A DNA stretch of 64,000 bases from contig OW240917.1 in NCBI GenBank assembly GCA_933207985.1, positions 239,828,051 to 239,892,050 of the forward strand, read 5' to 3'. Positions 35,536 through 62,843 of this stretch are shown one piece after another. The notes below the pieces were generated by a model. The model was not told the origin of the DNA. It worked only from the letters and a program-made list of their open reading frames with translations, and searched no databases. The translations under genes and the position numbers were made by a program. Numbering within the stretch: the first letter of the stretch is position 1; each line of letters opens with the position of its first letter. The stretch is from Pelobates cultripes (Eukaryota; Chordata; Amphibia; Anura; Pelobatidae).

Positions 35536-36573
35536 TTAAAGGGACACTATAGTCACCAAAACAACATTAGCTTAATGAAGCAGTTTTTGTGCATAGATCA
35601 TGCCTCTGAAGTTTCACTGCTCAATTCTCTGCCATTTAGGAGTTAAATCACTTTTGTTTCTGTTTATGCAGCCCTAGCCACAAACCCTATGGCTGTGACT
35701 GACAGCCTGCATGAAAAAAAAAATGCTTTCACTTTTAATCAGATGCAGCTTAAAGGACCACTATAGGCACCCAGACCACTTCTGCTTAATGAAGTGGTCT
35801 GGGTGCCAGGTCCAGCTAGGTTTAACCCTTTTTTTTAATAAACATAGCAGTTTCATAGAAACTGCTATGTTTATAATAGGGTTAATCCAGCCTCTAGTGG
35901 CTGTCTCATTGACAGCCGCTAGAGGGCTTCCACGCTTCTCACTGTGGTTTTCACAGTGAGAAGACGCCAGCGTCCATAGCAAAGCATTGAGAATGCTTTC
36001 CTATGGACTGGCTGAATGCGCGCGCGGCTCTTGCCGCGCATGCGCATTCAGCCGGTGACGGAAGAAGAGGGAGGAGAGGAGAGCTCCCCGCCCGGTGCTG
36101 GAGAAAGAGGTAAGTTTAACCCCTTCCTCCCCCCAGAGCCCGGCGGGAGGGGGTCCCTGAGGGTGGGGGCACCCTCAAGGCACTATAGTGTCAGGAAAAC
36201 GAGTATGTTTTCCTTGCACTATAGTGGTCCTTTAATCTTAAAGTTTTCATCTCCTGCTTTGTAAATTGAACTTTAATCACACACAGGAGGCTCCTGTAGA
36301 ATCTAGCAAGCTATTAACAGAGCAGGGGATAATAAACTATAAATTTAACAGAATTTGCAATAAAGGAAATAAAATACAAACATTAGATGACTCTTTACAG
36401 GAAGTGTTTAGGAAGACTATGCAAGTCACATGCAGGGATGTGTGGCTAGGGCTGCAGAAACAGAGTGATTTAATTCCTAAATGGCAGAGAATTGAACAGT
36501 AATACTGCAGGGGCATGATCTATACACCAAAACGGCTTCATTAAGTTATTTTGTGACTATAGTGTTACTTTAA
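35536..36573 (+). mobile_element. T2-like MITE, subfamily A, split by a subfamily B insertion
   Basis: Outer copy with ends AAAGGGACACTATAGTCACC and GTGACTATAGTGTTACTTT, flanked by TTAA. Its two halves (35536-35749 and 36236-36573) join into an A-type element. It begins about 11 bases past the DIRS right end. Confidence 0.85.
35750..36235 (+). mobile_element. T2-like MITE, subfamily B, inserted in an A copy
   Basis: TTAA-flanked; ends AAAGGACCACTATAGGCACC and inverted CACTATAGTGGTCCTTT. Seven successive stem-loops are visible: 35766-35807 (17-bp stem), 35838-35874 (17 bp), 35891-35925 (15), 35935-35963 (12), 35972-36008 (17), 36010-36053 (about 19) and 36181-36226 (20). Several stems have one mismatch. 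A donor-like GAGG|TAAGT site lies at 36110. This is the best-preserved B copy. Confidence 0.92.
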
Positions 36574-37325
36574 TTTATCAAATCCGAAATGTTTGTCGTA
36601 CCTACATATACGGCAGCCACATTTGATACCCTCTGCTAATCTAAGTTAGATTTAAAGTATCACTCCAAGCACCATCACCACTACAGCCTGCTTTAGTGAT
36701 GATAGTGCCAAGGGTAGCCTGGTGTCCTCCAAGTAGTCAAACTGTTTGAAAACAGTTCCCTTCATTGAGCGAAGCCCGGCAATACTCTGCCAATAAAGCA
36801 GCTCTTAGATCAGTGGAGATAATGGAAGCTACAGAAGGGGTGGCAAGTGATGCACCCCAGAATTCAAGCCATTCGCGAGAGGTTTGACTACTTACCCTGG
36901 GAGCGTGGCATGACACCCTTGGCATCAAGACCTCATCAGTGAACTGCAGTGCACCACTTTTCAGAACACAACAGTTTAATAAAGCAATACCACCATAAGA
37001 TAATTTTCCCATTTTGGCTATTTTGAACGTGAGTCACTTAGCTATTCTTATCTTGTTTAGAGAACAAACTTACTGGCATCAGGGGACATGCTCTGCCAAG
37101 TCTGGTATGTTAATTAAATTGATACCTTCGGTGCCATGAACTTGAGCAGCACTAGTTTAGTAATGTGGACTGTGTACACCTTCATACACATTTATCTGTG
37201 GACTCTCTAGCAAGAATGAGTGCACCCAAGGCTTCATGGGACACTAGTCACGTTAGCAAACACAGCTGGGGTACTTGTAATAATAATTGAGTAACTGTAG
37301 CACCAAATAAGGTGACAGTTTCACT

Positions 37326-37403
37326 TTAACCCTTTAAGGACCAAACTTCTGGAATAAAAGGGAATCATGACATGTCACACGTCATGTGTCCTTAAGGGGT
37401 TAA
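37326..37403. mobile_element. Tiny palindromic MITE (78 bp)
   Basis: Ends TTAACCCTTTAAGGACC and inverted GTCCTTAAGGGGTTAA. The centre carries CATGACATGTCACACGTCATG. A second copy, inverted, lies at 55755-55834. Confidence 0.8.
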
Positions 37404-38602
37404 GCTTGATGAGCAAGCAGTTGGTGAGAGTTTCTTCTTCGCCACTGCAAGTTGTCACACGTTTTATCAAAGCAAAGCTAACAGGGTTATTCACTAGAAG
37501 TGAGAATCTTCACGTTAGTTATAATGCTTTAAGCGTCTGCTCTTAATCAAGAATGTCATTGTAGCAGGAGCTTTGTTCCTGGACTCCCGCTCCCTTTAAT
37601 TTCTGCTAGAATAGAATTATGGGGATTGTGGTCACACAGCAGCTAAGGGCTCAGTGTTGGACAAAACTGCCTTAATGGGACTTATTTTCTCTGTAACGAC
37701 AAGTTTGCTTTTCTGGGCACTTGGCGGAAACTCCGAACTTAAAAACAATTAGTGTGAAAGACACAGTAAAGGTAGTGTGTCACCTGAAACTCAAGTTGTT
37801 ACAAGCACTAGGCTGTTGCCCCAGGGTAGTAGGTGATGGGAAACTACATGAGACAAGGAAGAAAAAACCCTCAAAATAAATTAAATACCTTTTCCGTGAA
37901 ACCACGATTGTGGGACAATTTCTTAACCACATGATTAGAACCTTAAATTAGGTCGTTCAACATTGCCTATGGGGAAGTTTTTTAAAAGCAGATATAGGTG
38001 CATGTAGTAAAGATTTTGATACAAGCATCCATTGTTTTCTGTTTAACAGCGAATTATAGGAAACTGGCAAATTTTAGGCAGTAATAGTTTCTGGAACAAT
38101 TTTCCATCTCAGCTTGGCCATTTTAGTCTCAGTTTAGCAATTTACTTCTCATATCATTACAATTCAAGGTTTAGTGAATGAAACCAACAGTGGACCATTT
38201 CACCACCATCCTTTGTCTGTAGATTTTCTATGAGAGGTACAAAGTATGCAAATTTAAATATAACAGACTGCCACTCAGAATGTTGTCTCCAAGTATGCCT
38301 GCTTTGCATACAGGTGTTGACGTTCACATCTCGTGACCTCAGTGTGTCATAAAAACAAAAAACATGTTTCTTTATGAACAGGAGGGCAGAGGTGACTGGT
38401 CTTAAACTGTAGTAAAAACCCAGAAACAAAAAGGGTCTATTCACTAAATAGTGACTTGATTAAAATGTAAAAATTCTACAACTTGGCTATTGTCACAGTG
38501 TGGCTAATTATGGCTGAAATGTTCAGTTGACTGTTTTTTTGCGGTTTAGTAAATAAAGTATTTATATGTGAGGGGGTTAAAAAAAAAAAAAAGCCCAAAA
38601 AG

Positions 38603-39404
38603 TAGACTTGTGCACAAATCCTTTCACCTGCGACGAACGATTAAAATTCCTGTAAATCTACCCAAACTAATCCAGATGTCCAGGATTTATGTGACAAATC
38701 AAATCATTTGGGTGTAGATTAACAGGAATTAATACAGTTGTCACAGATGAAAATGATTTATGCAAACTTAAAAAAAAACAAAAAACAAAAAAAAACAACC
38801 ATCACTCAGGGGTGCAGTCTGCCCCATTTAAAAAAAAAAAATAAAAAAAAATTATAAAGCACTAAAACGTAAAGAAGTAAAATAAAAGCGTATTATTAAG
38901 TGAGTACTGAGAATATCCCCCAATCCCTTGCCTAGCAGGATGGTATGGGATATGGCATTCAACGCCTGATGTAGCGTAGTTCATTAACAGACTTATGATG
39001 CAGCGCCTTCTATTCCTGTACCTTTATGAAACCCATAAGGGAGGCTGTCAAGGGAGATGAGAACATGTATGAAATGGGTATAGACCTATATGACTTTATA
39101 TCTATATAATTTTGGGACGCATAACTGCTGAAGTGATGAATCTATGCAAGGCAGTGGTCTTACAGCTGCAGCATATGTCGAGGAACTGTGCAAGGAGCCT
39201 AAATTGTTTGGGTTCTTAAAACTGTAGACATACAGGCGTAGCCTTAAAGAGCTGGTCCATCCAAATAAAATTCCTGTCAACCATCAAATGAATCTGTTCT
39301 GAATTGTTTTACCTGTGGATTCTACAGGCAAGATTGATTTGTTTCAGTATAAACAGGAATGACATTCAGACAAAAATGCTCAAATGAATCTTTGCACAAG
39401 TCTA
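38603..39404. mobile_element. MITE with TAGACTTGTGCA termini, about 800 bp
   Basis: Left TAGACTTGTGCACAAATCC and right GAATCTTTGCACAAGTCTA are inverted partners. Just inside the left end is a second palindrome (AATTCCTGTAAATCTACCC ... GGTGTAGATTAACAGGAATT, 38645-38730). It contains no transposase frame. Confidence 0.6.
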
Positions 39405-39765
39405 GTTTTCATTTCAGTATTAAAGCACTACAGATGTCTGATATCATACAACTCGGTTGCCTTGCTGTAAAACCATAGCTTAATCAGAAACATCTTAGAT
39501 ATGTCTATGTGTAAGCCACATCACCACCTCACTGACCTATCTCAACAGGGTTCAGAATGAAATCCATGAAAGAAAAAGTTCTATTTTCAGCATGAAGAGA
39601 GCTCCAAGTATACCCTTACTTATGATAACAAAACACTGAAATCTTAGTTGAATGTAATCTGATAGTTGCAAACATCTTTTGCATTCAGACTGTTCTTAAA
39701 GGTAAAGGAACAATATTAGTCACCAAAACAACTTTAGCTTAATGAAGCAGTTTCAATCTATAGAC

Positions 39766-40085
39766 AAGTGATGGCGAACCTGTGGCACGCCGAGCCCTTT
39801 CTGTGGGCATGCGGCCATAGGTTCGCCATCAATGCAGAGTGGGCACCTGCCTGCCCAAAACGGCAGCCGCCTACTCTGCTACCGTGTCGGGAGGCAGGGG
39901 GAGGGATCTGTGAAGCAGCTCCCCTGTCGTCCCGCGAGCAAGCTGTGTGGAGCATTGCCGCTTGTTATAATGGCCTTCCGACACGGAAGCATTGCTTGCC
40001 ACCATCGGACCACCAGGGATGGCTGTGTCCCCCCCTCCTTCATTAAAGGTAAGAAAGGAGGGGGGGAAATAGCGATTTAGCATAC
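39766..40085. mobile_element. hAT-like fragment inside the T2-A copy
   Basis: Begins GTGATGGCGAACCTGTGGCA. The inverted end GGTTCGCCATCA follows only 60 bases later (39820-39831), making a short foldback with CACGCC/GGCATG in its arms. GC-rich sequence without a clear frame continues to a T run at about 40085. The termini are of a widespread hAT type; the right boundary is uncertain. Confidence 0.5.
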
Positions 40086-40283
40086 TTTTTTTTTTTTTTT
40101 TAAACACCTTTACCCCAGCCCCCCACACACAGGATTTGCAATAAGGAAATGTAAACATTAGATTACTCTTTACAGGAAGTGTATGGAGGTGTGACTAGGG
40201 CTGCATAAACGGTGATCTAGCTCCTACATGGCAGAAAATTGAGCAGTGAGACTGCGAGGGCATGATCTATACACCAAAACTGT

Positions 40284-40774
40284 TTAAAGGACCACTCTAG
40301 GCACCCAGACCACTTCAGCTTAATGAAGTGGTCTGGGTGCCAGGTCCTTCTAGGGTTAACCCATTTTTTCATAAACATAGCAGTTTCAGAGAAACTGCTA
40401 TATTTATGAATGGGTTAAGCCTTCCCCTATTTCCTCTAGTGGCTGTCTCATTGACAGCTACTAGAGGCGCTTGCGTGCTTCTCACTGTGATTTTCACAGT
40501 GAGAGCACGCAAGCGTCCATAGGAAAGCATTGTAAATGCTTTCCTATGCGACGGGCTGAATGCGCGCGCAGCTCTTGCCGCGCGTGCGCATTCAGCCGGC
40601 GGGGCGTAACGGAGGCGGAGAGCTCTCCGCCCAGCGCTGGAAAAAGGTAAGTTATTACCCCTTTCCCCCTTCCAGAGCCGGGCGGGAGGGGGTCCCTGAG
40701 GGTGGGGGCACCCTCAGGGCACTATAGTGCCAGGAAAACGAGTATGTTTTCCTGGCACTATAGTGGTCCTTTAA
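40284..40774 (+). mobile_element. T2-like MITE, subfamily B, inserted in an A copy
   Basis: TTAA-flanked, ends AAAGGACCACTCTAGGCACC and CACTATAGTGGTCCTTT. It has the same hairpin series as 35750-36235, including GCTGAATGCGCG...CGCATTCAGC near 40555-40600. A donor-like AAAGGTAAGT lies at 40647. Confidence 0.9.
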
Positions 40775-41424
40775 TTAAGCCAAAGTCGTTTTGGTGACTA
40801 TAGTGTTTCTTTAAATACAATATCATATTTATGGAATATACTCTTTATATCAAACTGCAGTCTAAAACATTAGCTCAACTATTTATCATATTGCAACCAA
40901 ATGACAAAAAAACAGGTATACATTTAGTTTTTGTTTAGTTTTTTCAGTTGTGACCATGGCATACAGCCTTATTCTTAAGTTAAATGATACCAATGTTATA
41001 GACACCGGAAGGACGCGAGTATGAGATGATACTGCAACAAATCCAATACAAACTTTGAGAGAGAATATTTTTCGATAAATCTACGAATTGCTTGAAGATT
41101 ATCACCTGGTGTAGACTTGCATATTCTGATGCTACAAACTGTATGAACTAAATGTCATTTGTAATGTGGTGGTTCAGTTAGAAACTGGGCTGTAGAGAAG
41201 ATCGTGCAGGCTGTACTATCGTTTATTGATCTTCCTACATTTGTGAAATAGATGAGAAGTGGACTGCTTGATGATAAACACTGTCACATTTTGTCAAAAA
41301 GCATCTTGCCCATAAGATAAAACAGACTACTTTATCTTATCATATCGTGTGAAGCATTTCAACTGTCTACTTTTTTTTTTTAATACCGATTGTTTACGAC
41401 AAACTCAAAAGTGAAAAATTCACT

Positions 41425-41983
41425 TTAAAGGGATATAATAGGCACCAAAACCACTTCATCTCATTAAAGTGGTCTGGGTGCACTTTCCCTGTCCCCTTAA
41501 TGGGAACCTATGGTGTCAGGAAAACAAACTCGTTTTCCTGGCACTACAGCTTCCCGTCAAGCCATCCCTCCCACATGGTGCAGAAGGGATGTCACTTACC
41601 TGGGTCCAGCGCTGTCCCTCGGAGCTGGCCCAGCTCCAGCCACGCTGACGTCAGCCAGCAGGGGAGACCTGACACGCTCGCATTAGGATTTCCCCATAGG
41701 AAAGCATTATTCAATGCTCTCCTATGGGGATTCTGGTGACGTTGGAAGTGCTCATGCATAGCGTGAGAACGTCCAGCGTCATTCAGGCAACCAAAAGTCA
41801 CCGATCCACCCGGCAGTCCTTCTAGTGGCTGTCTGGTAGACAGCCACTAGAGGAGTTGTTAACCCTAGCAGGTAATTATTGCAGTTTATAAAAACTGCAA
41901 TAATTACATGCTCAGGATTAAGCGTGATGGGAGTTTGCACCTAATGAACTGAAGTGGTCTGGGTGCCTACAGTGTCCCTTTAA
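41425..41983 (-). mobile_element. T2-like MITE, subfamily B variant, inverted
   Basis: TTAA-flanked, ends AAAGGGATATAATAGGCACC and GGTGCCTACAGTGTCCCTTT. Hairpins sit at the edge (CACCAAAACCACTTC-type), around GGAAAGCATT/AATGCTCTCC and around GTGGCTGTCTGGTAGACAGCCAC. On the minus strand a CCAGGTAAGT donor-like site lies at 41599-41598. Confidence 0.8.
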
Positions 41984-42273
41984 CTTTGCAATCTAAAAAA
42001 CACCGCATTTTCAGAAGAAGTGCAATGTTTATGTTAAGACGGCCTCTAGTGCAGGGGTTTCCAAAAGGTAGATCCCCAGATGTTTTAAAACTACAAGTTC
42101 CATGATGCCATGCCATTCTAAAGGCATTCACCTGGGGATCTAACTTTGGGGCACCCCTGCTCTAGTGTTTGTCTACCTGACAACCACTACAGGCACTTCC
42201 TGCTGTTTCATGGAGGAACACTTTAATGTTAGGAATACAAAACTGTATTCCTAACACTATAGTGTTCCTTTAA
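41984..42273. mobile_element. Partial T2-like MITE carrying a small hAT insertion
   Basis: Ends in the hairpin AGGAATACAAAACTGTATTCCT and CACTATAGTGTTCCTTTAA. The left end is lost or shared with the preceding element's TTAA. Confidence 0.6.
42044..42167. mobile_element. 108-bp hAT MITE with 8-bp target duplication
   Basis: The element 42052-42159 begins CAGGGGTTTCC and ends GGGGCACCCCTG. The identical octamer CTCTAGTG flanks it (42044-42051 and 42160-42167). The inner arms are also complementary (GGTAGATCCCCAGATG / CCTGGGGATCTAAC). A related element lies at 60904-61006. Confidence 0.9.
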
Positions 42274-43169
42274 TATATAATTTGGCGGAGGAGTGAAGGG
42301 AAGCTGATGAGCATTTTCACACAGTGAACACACAAGTTTAATTCAGTCACTTATTATTAAACCCAAAATTATGCAACACTAAATCGTCTCATAAGCTTGC
42401 GTAATCAATACCTGGAGTTACGTTGGTCCAACCAAAAATCAAGATCATGATAGAGGTCCACAGTCTAACACTCTGTACATAAGGGGGCACACAAGGTTGT
42501 TATTACTATACTTCATATCTGCTAGGGTTTACCAGATAGCCCACATATAACTATACCAAGTGCTGGTGTTGGTCAGCACTAAAGGGGAAAAAAAACCAAA
42601 AAACGCAGAGTGTGGAAATGTTTCTAACGCCATTTTGTCTTATATTATAGACTCCTGAGTGTATATACACATCACAAGGTGATTTCATACATTTTCTATG
42701 GGCTCCTTTAGTTAAAAGAAAGATCTGGTCATTCTTCATTCATGGGTTTTGTTTTGAATCTCCATAATTATTACTTTTCCTTTGTTGCTGTGTTCGGAAA
42801 AGCTACAAAAAGATTGTCATCCGTTTTGAATATTGATGCTCATTCGCAATGAACCCTAACAGGGACAATGCAGTAAGTTGTTGTAACACATCTAGTGCGA
42901 GCTGAGTCCACAAAGCAAGACAGGCTAACACAAACACCTTTTGTATACTTCAAAAAGAGAAAAGGGCAAAAAAAAAAAAAATACCTTTATTGGAACACAT
43001 CTGAACATCAGATATACTCTGGTTTCAGCTTGGTGGAAATTGTGCACCCTTCATGGGATAGCAAGACCCAAATATTAACTGGGCATCGGCAGGAAAGGGG
43101 CATAATTTAGATAGGAGGTTGGCGGGGGCAGAAATATATATTTATATATAGCTATATACAGACATATAT

Positions 43170-43731
43170 CCCTGTAAGCAGCAATCCCAATTTATTTTTT
43201 AAAAGTAGGGGTTCCATGAAGCAGATCCTTGGCCCTTGCACTCCTTCCATACCCAGATATGAGAAACAAATTGGAGTAGGCTGTGTTTTGAAACCGTGAG
43301 ACAAAAATTAAGAATTTGGGAACACTGGTATCGTATTTGCCTGGGAACACAGGCCAGTTCATAGGAACCCCACCACCCCCATTTCTCCGCTTTAGTTAAG
43401 TACACAAAAAAATCCCTATAAAACAAGCAAGTGTTAATTACTACAACCCATCCCACAATGTGGGTTTGCTCACTCAGTAGAAATATATAGCCCCAGAAAC
43501 AGGTAAGGGCCCCAGTACTTAATGTTGCAGACTTGCAGCCACTGATAAAATGGTGCGGAGGATTTTTTTTTTTTTTTTTTTTTACAGTGAAAACAAAATG
43601 TATTAGGAGGGATGATAAAAAATAAAAGGATTCCCCGCAGTGCCCCTCTGCCCCGATCCACCATCCCGCATGAGAAGAGGTGTCTGTTGCTCCTGCTGCT
43701 CAGAATTTTCAATGGCTGATGAGTCCAGAGC
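43170..43731 (-). other. PSMD11: Inferred 3'-untranslated terminal exon of PSMD11
   Basis: The PSMD11 stop codon at 46651 is immediately followed by a GTAAGT donor. Here on the minus strand a good acceptor (TTCTCTTTTCACAG) ends at 43732 and opens onto sequence with no repeat signature, up to an AATAAA (43196-43191). Spliced, the message would read ACATAG|GCTCTGGAC. The exon contains an internal run of about 21 A. Inferred from splice and poly(A) signals, not from an alignment. Confidence 0.65.
43191..43196 (-). terminator. PSMD11: Candidate PSMD11 poly(A) signal
   Basis: AATAAA on the minus strand, the first canonical signal after the inferred 3'UTR acceptor (about 540 bases). Confidence 0.55.
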
Positions 43732-43779
43732 CTGTGAAAAGAGAACATTTGTTACACATTGGTAATACATCTCCTAAAG

Positions 43780-43916
43780 CAGGCCTAGGCAACCTTAGGC
43801 ACTCCAGATGGTTTGGACTACACCTCCCTTGATGCTTTGCCAGCATTATGTGTGTAAGAGCATTATGGGGGATGTAGTCCACAACATCTGGAGTGCCGAC
43901 GGTTGCCTATCCCCCG
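43780..43916. mobile_element. Small hAT-like foldback MITE
   Basis: Left CAGGCCTAGGCAACC, right GGTTGCCTATCCCC. The inner arms are CACTCCAGATGGTTTGGACT and the inverse AGTCCACAACATCTGGAGTG. The flanks share an approximate TCTAAAG octamer (6 of 8). Confidence 0.65.
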
Positions 43917-44775
43917 TCTAAAGAATAAGATATTGCAAGCAAAACAGTTGTGTGAACGCAGAAACAAATTTAGGCGATAAATAAAAGGGCTCTAACCATG
44001 AACAAGTTAATCAGTGTTTTTTCACACCAGTTTTAATATGAGAAAATAAAATACTCCGATACATTTATTATAGGTCTATGCTATTACAATGATCTACTTT
44101 CATTCCAAACACACCAGCAATGTAGTTGCGGTCAGTATTTTGCACCTTCAGGATATTTCATTACTGCTCACAGGGATAAATATTGTATAATGAAAAACGT
44201 CAACTACACTGATGTTAACTGTCCGGCTGGAGAGCGAGGTTTTGTTGCAAAACAACATTATTTTTGACGTTTACAAGGCCTCACCAAGATTGTGAGGTAG
44301 GATGTGTGGCAAGACTAGTTCCTGTATGTGTGGTGGGGAATACAGAAGTGTTAGAGACGTTAAAGAACAGATCAGCAAAGTGCTTGACCAAGAAAATATT
44401 GCACAGGCCGTGCTGCAATTACACCATATGAACTAATCTATAGAGCATTCAACTCAGAGTGGTTTATTTATTAAAGTCTGATCGTCATACCTTGGGACAT
44501 CCCACTGGTGGAGTCCTTGAGGCTGTCAGAGCTGCTGAATCTAATCGCATTTTATCTTTTATGCCAACGAATGCAATAGTAAATGAAAGGAGCACTTTTT
44601 TCGTCAGTGTTTTTATCAAGGCATTTAGAAAACAGACACTGTAAATATGGTAGAGACATATCCAGGCATGGGCAAGGCTATTAATATTATGGTACAATGT
44701 ATAAAATAATCTCAAAACATATCAGAAGATAAAAATAATGAGTGCACTGAGTGAGCAATAATCTAGTAATCTAGG

Positions 44776-45248
44776 GCATACCCTCTCATGGCCATTGTAG
44801 GTAACTAAAAACCTCCATTTGTTTAAAAATACATAGGGTTGTGGAAAGAGCGCAGGTAACTTTTTTCTTTGGTTTTTACTATATGTATTTTGGCTAATGT
44901 GTACTATAGTCATTGCTGCCGCCCAGGAGTAATGGGAGTTGGAGCGCAGGACTAGTTTCTTTGTATCACACAGCTAGGTTGCAATGCTGCTGCCCATCCC
45001 ATGTGTTCCCTATTAAGGGTTAATAAGCATGTAGGGATGTATATAAAAAAATACCCCTTTCTGTCTCAGAGAAATTTTGACAGAAGCTCAAGGAAGCAAG
45101 GCAAATGGTTAGAGTTAGGACCCACCTAAGAGGTCTGCCTTGACATGGCAGTTGTGCATACCCTCTCATGGCCATTGGAGGTAACTAAAAACCTCAATTT
45201 GTTTAAATATACATAGGGATGTGGAAAGAGCGCAGGTAACTTTTTTTC
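44776..45248. repeat. Pair of about 93-bp direct repeats
   Basis: 44776-44868 and 45156-45248 are near-identical (GCATACCCTCTCATGGCCAT ... GGAAAGAGCGCAGGTAACTT), 380 bases apart. The element AATAATCTAGTAA lies on the outer side of each. The spacer has an A-rich TATA-like stretch. It could be a tandem duplication or a small LTR-like unit; unclassified. Confidence 0.7.
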
Positions 45249-45649
45249 ATTGTTTTTTTACAATAATCTAGTAAATAATAATTATTTGAAAATGTTGTTA
45301 ATACTTTTAATTAGATGTTGAACTTCCAGAGCAAATAGTTAATATATTCTAAAACTTAGAACTATCAGAAGTCTGAGAAATGATCAGAATAAGTATATAA
45401 AATAATATAACATAAGAAACAGTGCCCCGCTAATCTCATGGTGGAGGAGAGATTTTCTGTCTTTCTCCATTGATCTCAATGTCGGCTTACTTTTCTCCAG
45501 AAAACTGCAAACAATATGTCCAGCCGACCAAGGGCAGTAAATAGCAAATCTCTATTTGCATAGGAACATGTGGCATCTGTCATCTTAGTGAGGCTTGTAC
45601 TCAATTCGCTGTATCGTTCAGGCAATATTATTGGTTACAGGCAGGGAGA

Positions 45650-46530
45650 GTCAACGCTCAGTTCTCTGGCATCTAAGAGTGAATGCACCTTTGTTTCTGT
45701 TTATGCTGCAAAGTCACCCCCCTCCCCCCCCACACTTGCTTGTTTCCATTTAGGAGTTAAATCACATTGGTTATGCAGCCTTAGTCACACCTCCCTGCAT
45801 GTGAGCCTCCCTAAACACTTCCTGTAAAGCAAGATCACATGTTTAAGCTTCCTTTATTGCACAGTCGATTTAATTTAAAATTTCTTAACTCCTGTTTTGT
45901 TGATAGCCTGCTGGAGTACCCTGGGTGTGATTAAAGAGACACTGTAGGCACCCAGACCACTTCAGCTCATTGAAGTGGTCTGGGTGCAATGTCCCATGTC
46001 CCTTAACCCTACAGTGGTAATTATTGCAGTTTCTGTGAAACCGCTATAATTATCTTGCAGGGTTAACTCTTCCTCTAGTGGCTGTCTACCACAAAGTCAC
46101 TAGAGGGACTTCTGAGTGTTTAGACAACTTTTGGCTAAGCATGAGGACTTCCAGCGTCACCAGAACCCCGATAGGAAAGCATTAACGCTTTCCTATGGGG
46201 AAATCCTAATGCGAGCGCATGCCCAATAAGTCTCCCCCACCAACGTCAGAAGCATAGGCGGAGCCTGACCCAGCAATGAGGGACAACGGCGCTGAGTTCA
46301 GGTAAGCGCCGTGGGAGGTGGGGCGTAAGGAAGTGGGCAATATAGAATCCCTTTAAACAGAGCAGGAGATAAACTTTTAAAGTAAACACTCCTTACAGAT
46401 TGAAAATGAAACAATTTTTTTCATTTTCGTACATGCAGAAACAAAAGGGATTTAACTCCTAAATGACAGAGAATTGAGCTGTGAGACTGAAAGGCATGAT
46501 CTACAATCTAAAACTGCTTTTAACAATCCA
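45650..46530 (-). mobile_element. Eroded T2-like MITE, subfamily A, with nested B copy
   Basis: The outer sequence has A-type motifs (ACACCTCCCTGCATGTGA, CACTTCCTGTAAAG, GGGATTTAACTCCTAAATG) in the reverse orientation of 2145-2699. The terminal repeats are no longer clear. Confidence 0.6.
45931..46356 (+). mobile_element. T2-like MITE, subfamily B, inserted in an A copy
   Basis: TTAA-flanked, left AAAGAGACACTGTAGGCACC. It has the CAGACCACTTC/GAAGTGGTCTG hairpin, the GGAAAGCATTAACGCTTTCC-type hairpin and a donor-like TCAGGTAAGC at 46302. The right end is weaker (GAATCCCTTTAA). Confidence 0.8.
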
Positions 46531-46650
46531 CCCTCACTTCAAGTCTAAGGCTGAATTCTGATGTCCTAAGAACATTATTAAACTAAGTCAAACAACTTTC
46601 TGCATCCTTTCTTCACATCCAGAATAGACGTATCTTCCTCCTTCACTTAC

Positions 46651-62843
<16,193 letters not shown>

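Larger units (their letters stand above)
39696..40814 (+). mobile_element. T2-like MITE, subfamily A, with two insertions
   Basis: The left part (AAAGGAACAATATTAGTCACC, 39703) and the right part (40130-40283 and 40775-40814, ending GGTGACTATAGTGTTTCTTTAA) belong to one A-type copy. A hAT-like fragment (about 39766-40130) and a complete B-type copy (40284-40774) interrupt it. Confidence 0.78.
23917..43169. other. Interval between CDK5R1 and PSMD11
   Basis: Must contain the CDK5R1 promoter, non-coding exon 1 and 5'UTR intron, which I could not place. 26320-28698 is repeat-poor and the best place to look for regulatory DNA. 24613-25754, 36574-37325, 37404-38602 and 40815-41424 show nothing recognisable beyond a possible MITE edge at about 36652. 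42274-43169 likewise shows nothing clear. The rest is mobile elements listed separately. Confidence 0.6.
43732..46650 (-). other. PSMD11: Inferred PSMD11 3'UTR intron
   Basis: Runs from GTAAGT after the stop to CACAG at 43732. It holds a small MITE, a 93-bp direct repeat pair and nested T2-like elements (listed). I see no coding exon. Confidence 0.6.

Noticed and set aside
36737..37012. 91-codon minus-strand frame
   Set aside because: Lies in sequence that begins with a T2-like end (TTAAAGTATCACTCC at about 36652); no motif, probably MITE-derived.
45931..46356. GC-rich T2-B centre as a promoter in the PSMD11 3' region
   Set aside because: The same GC-rich centre occurs in every B-type MITE, so it is explained by the element.
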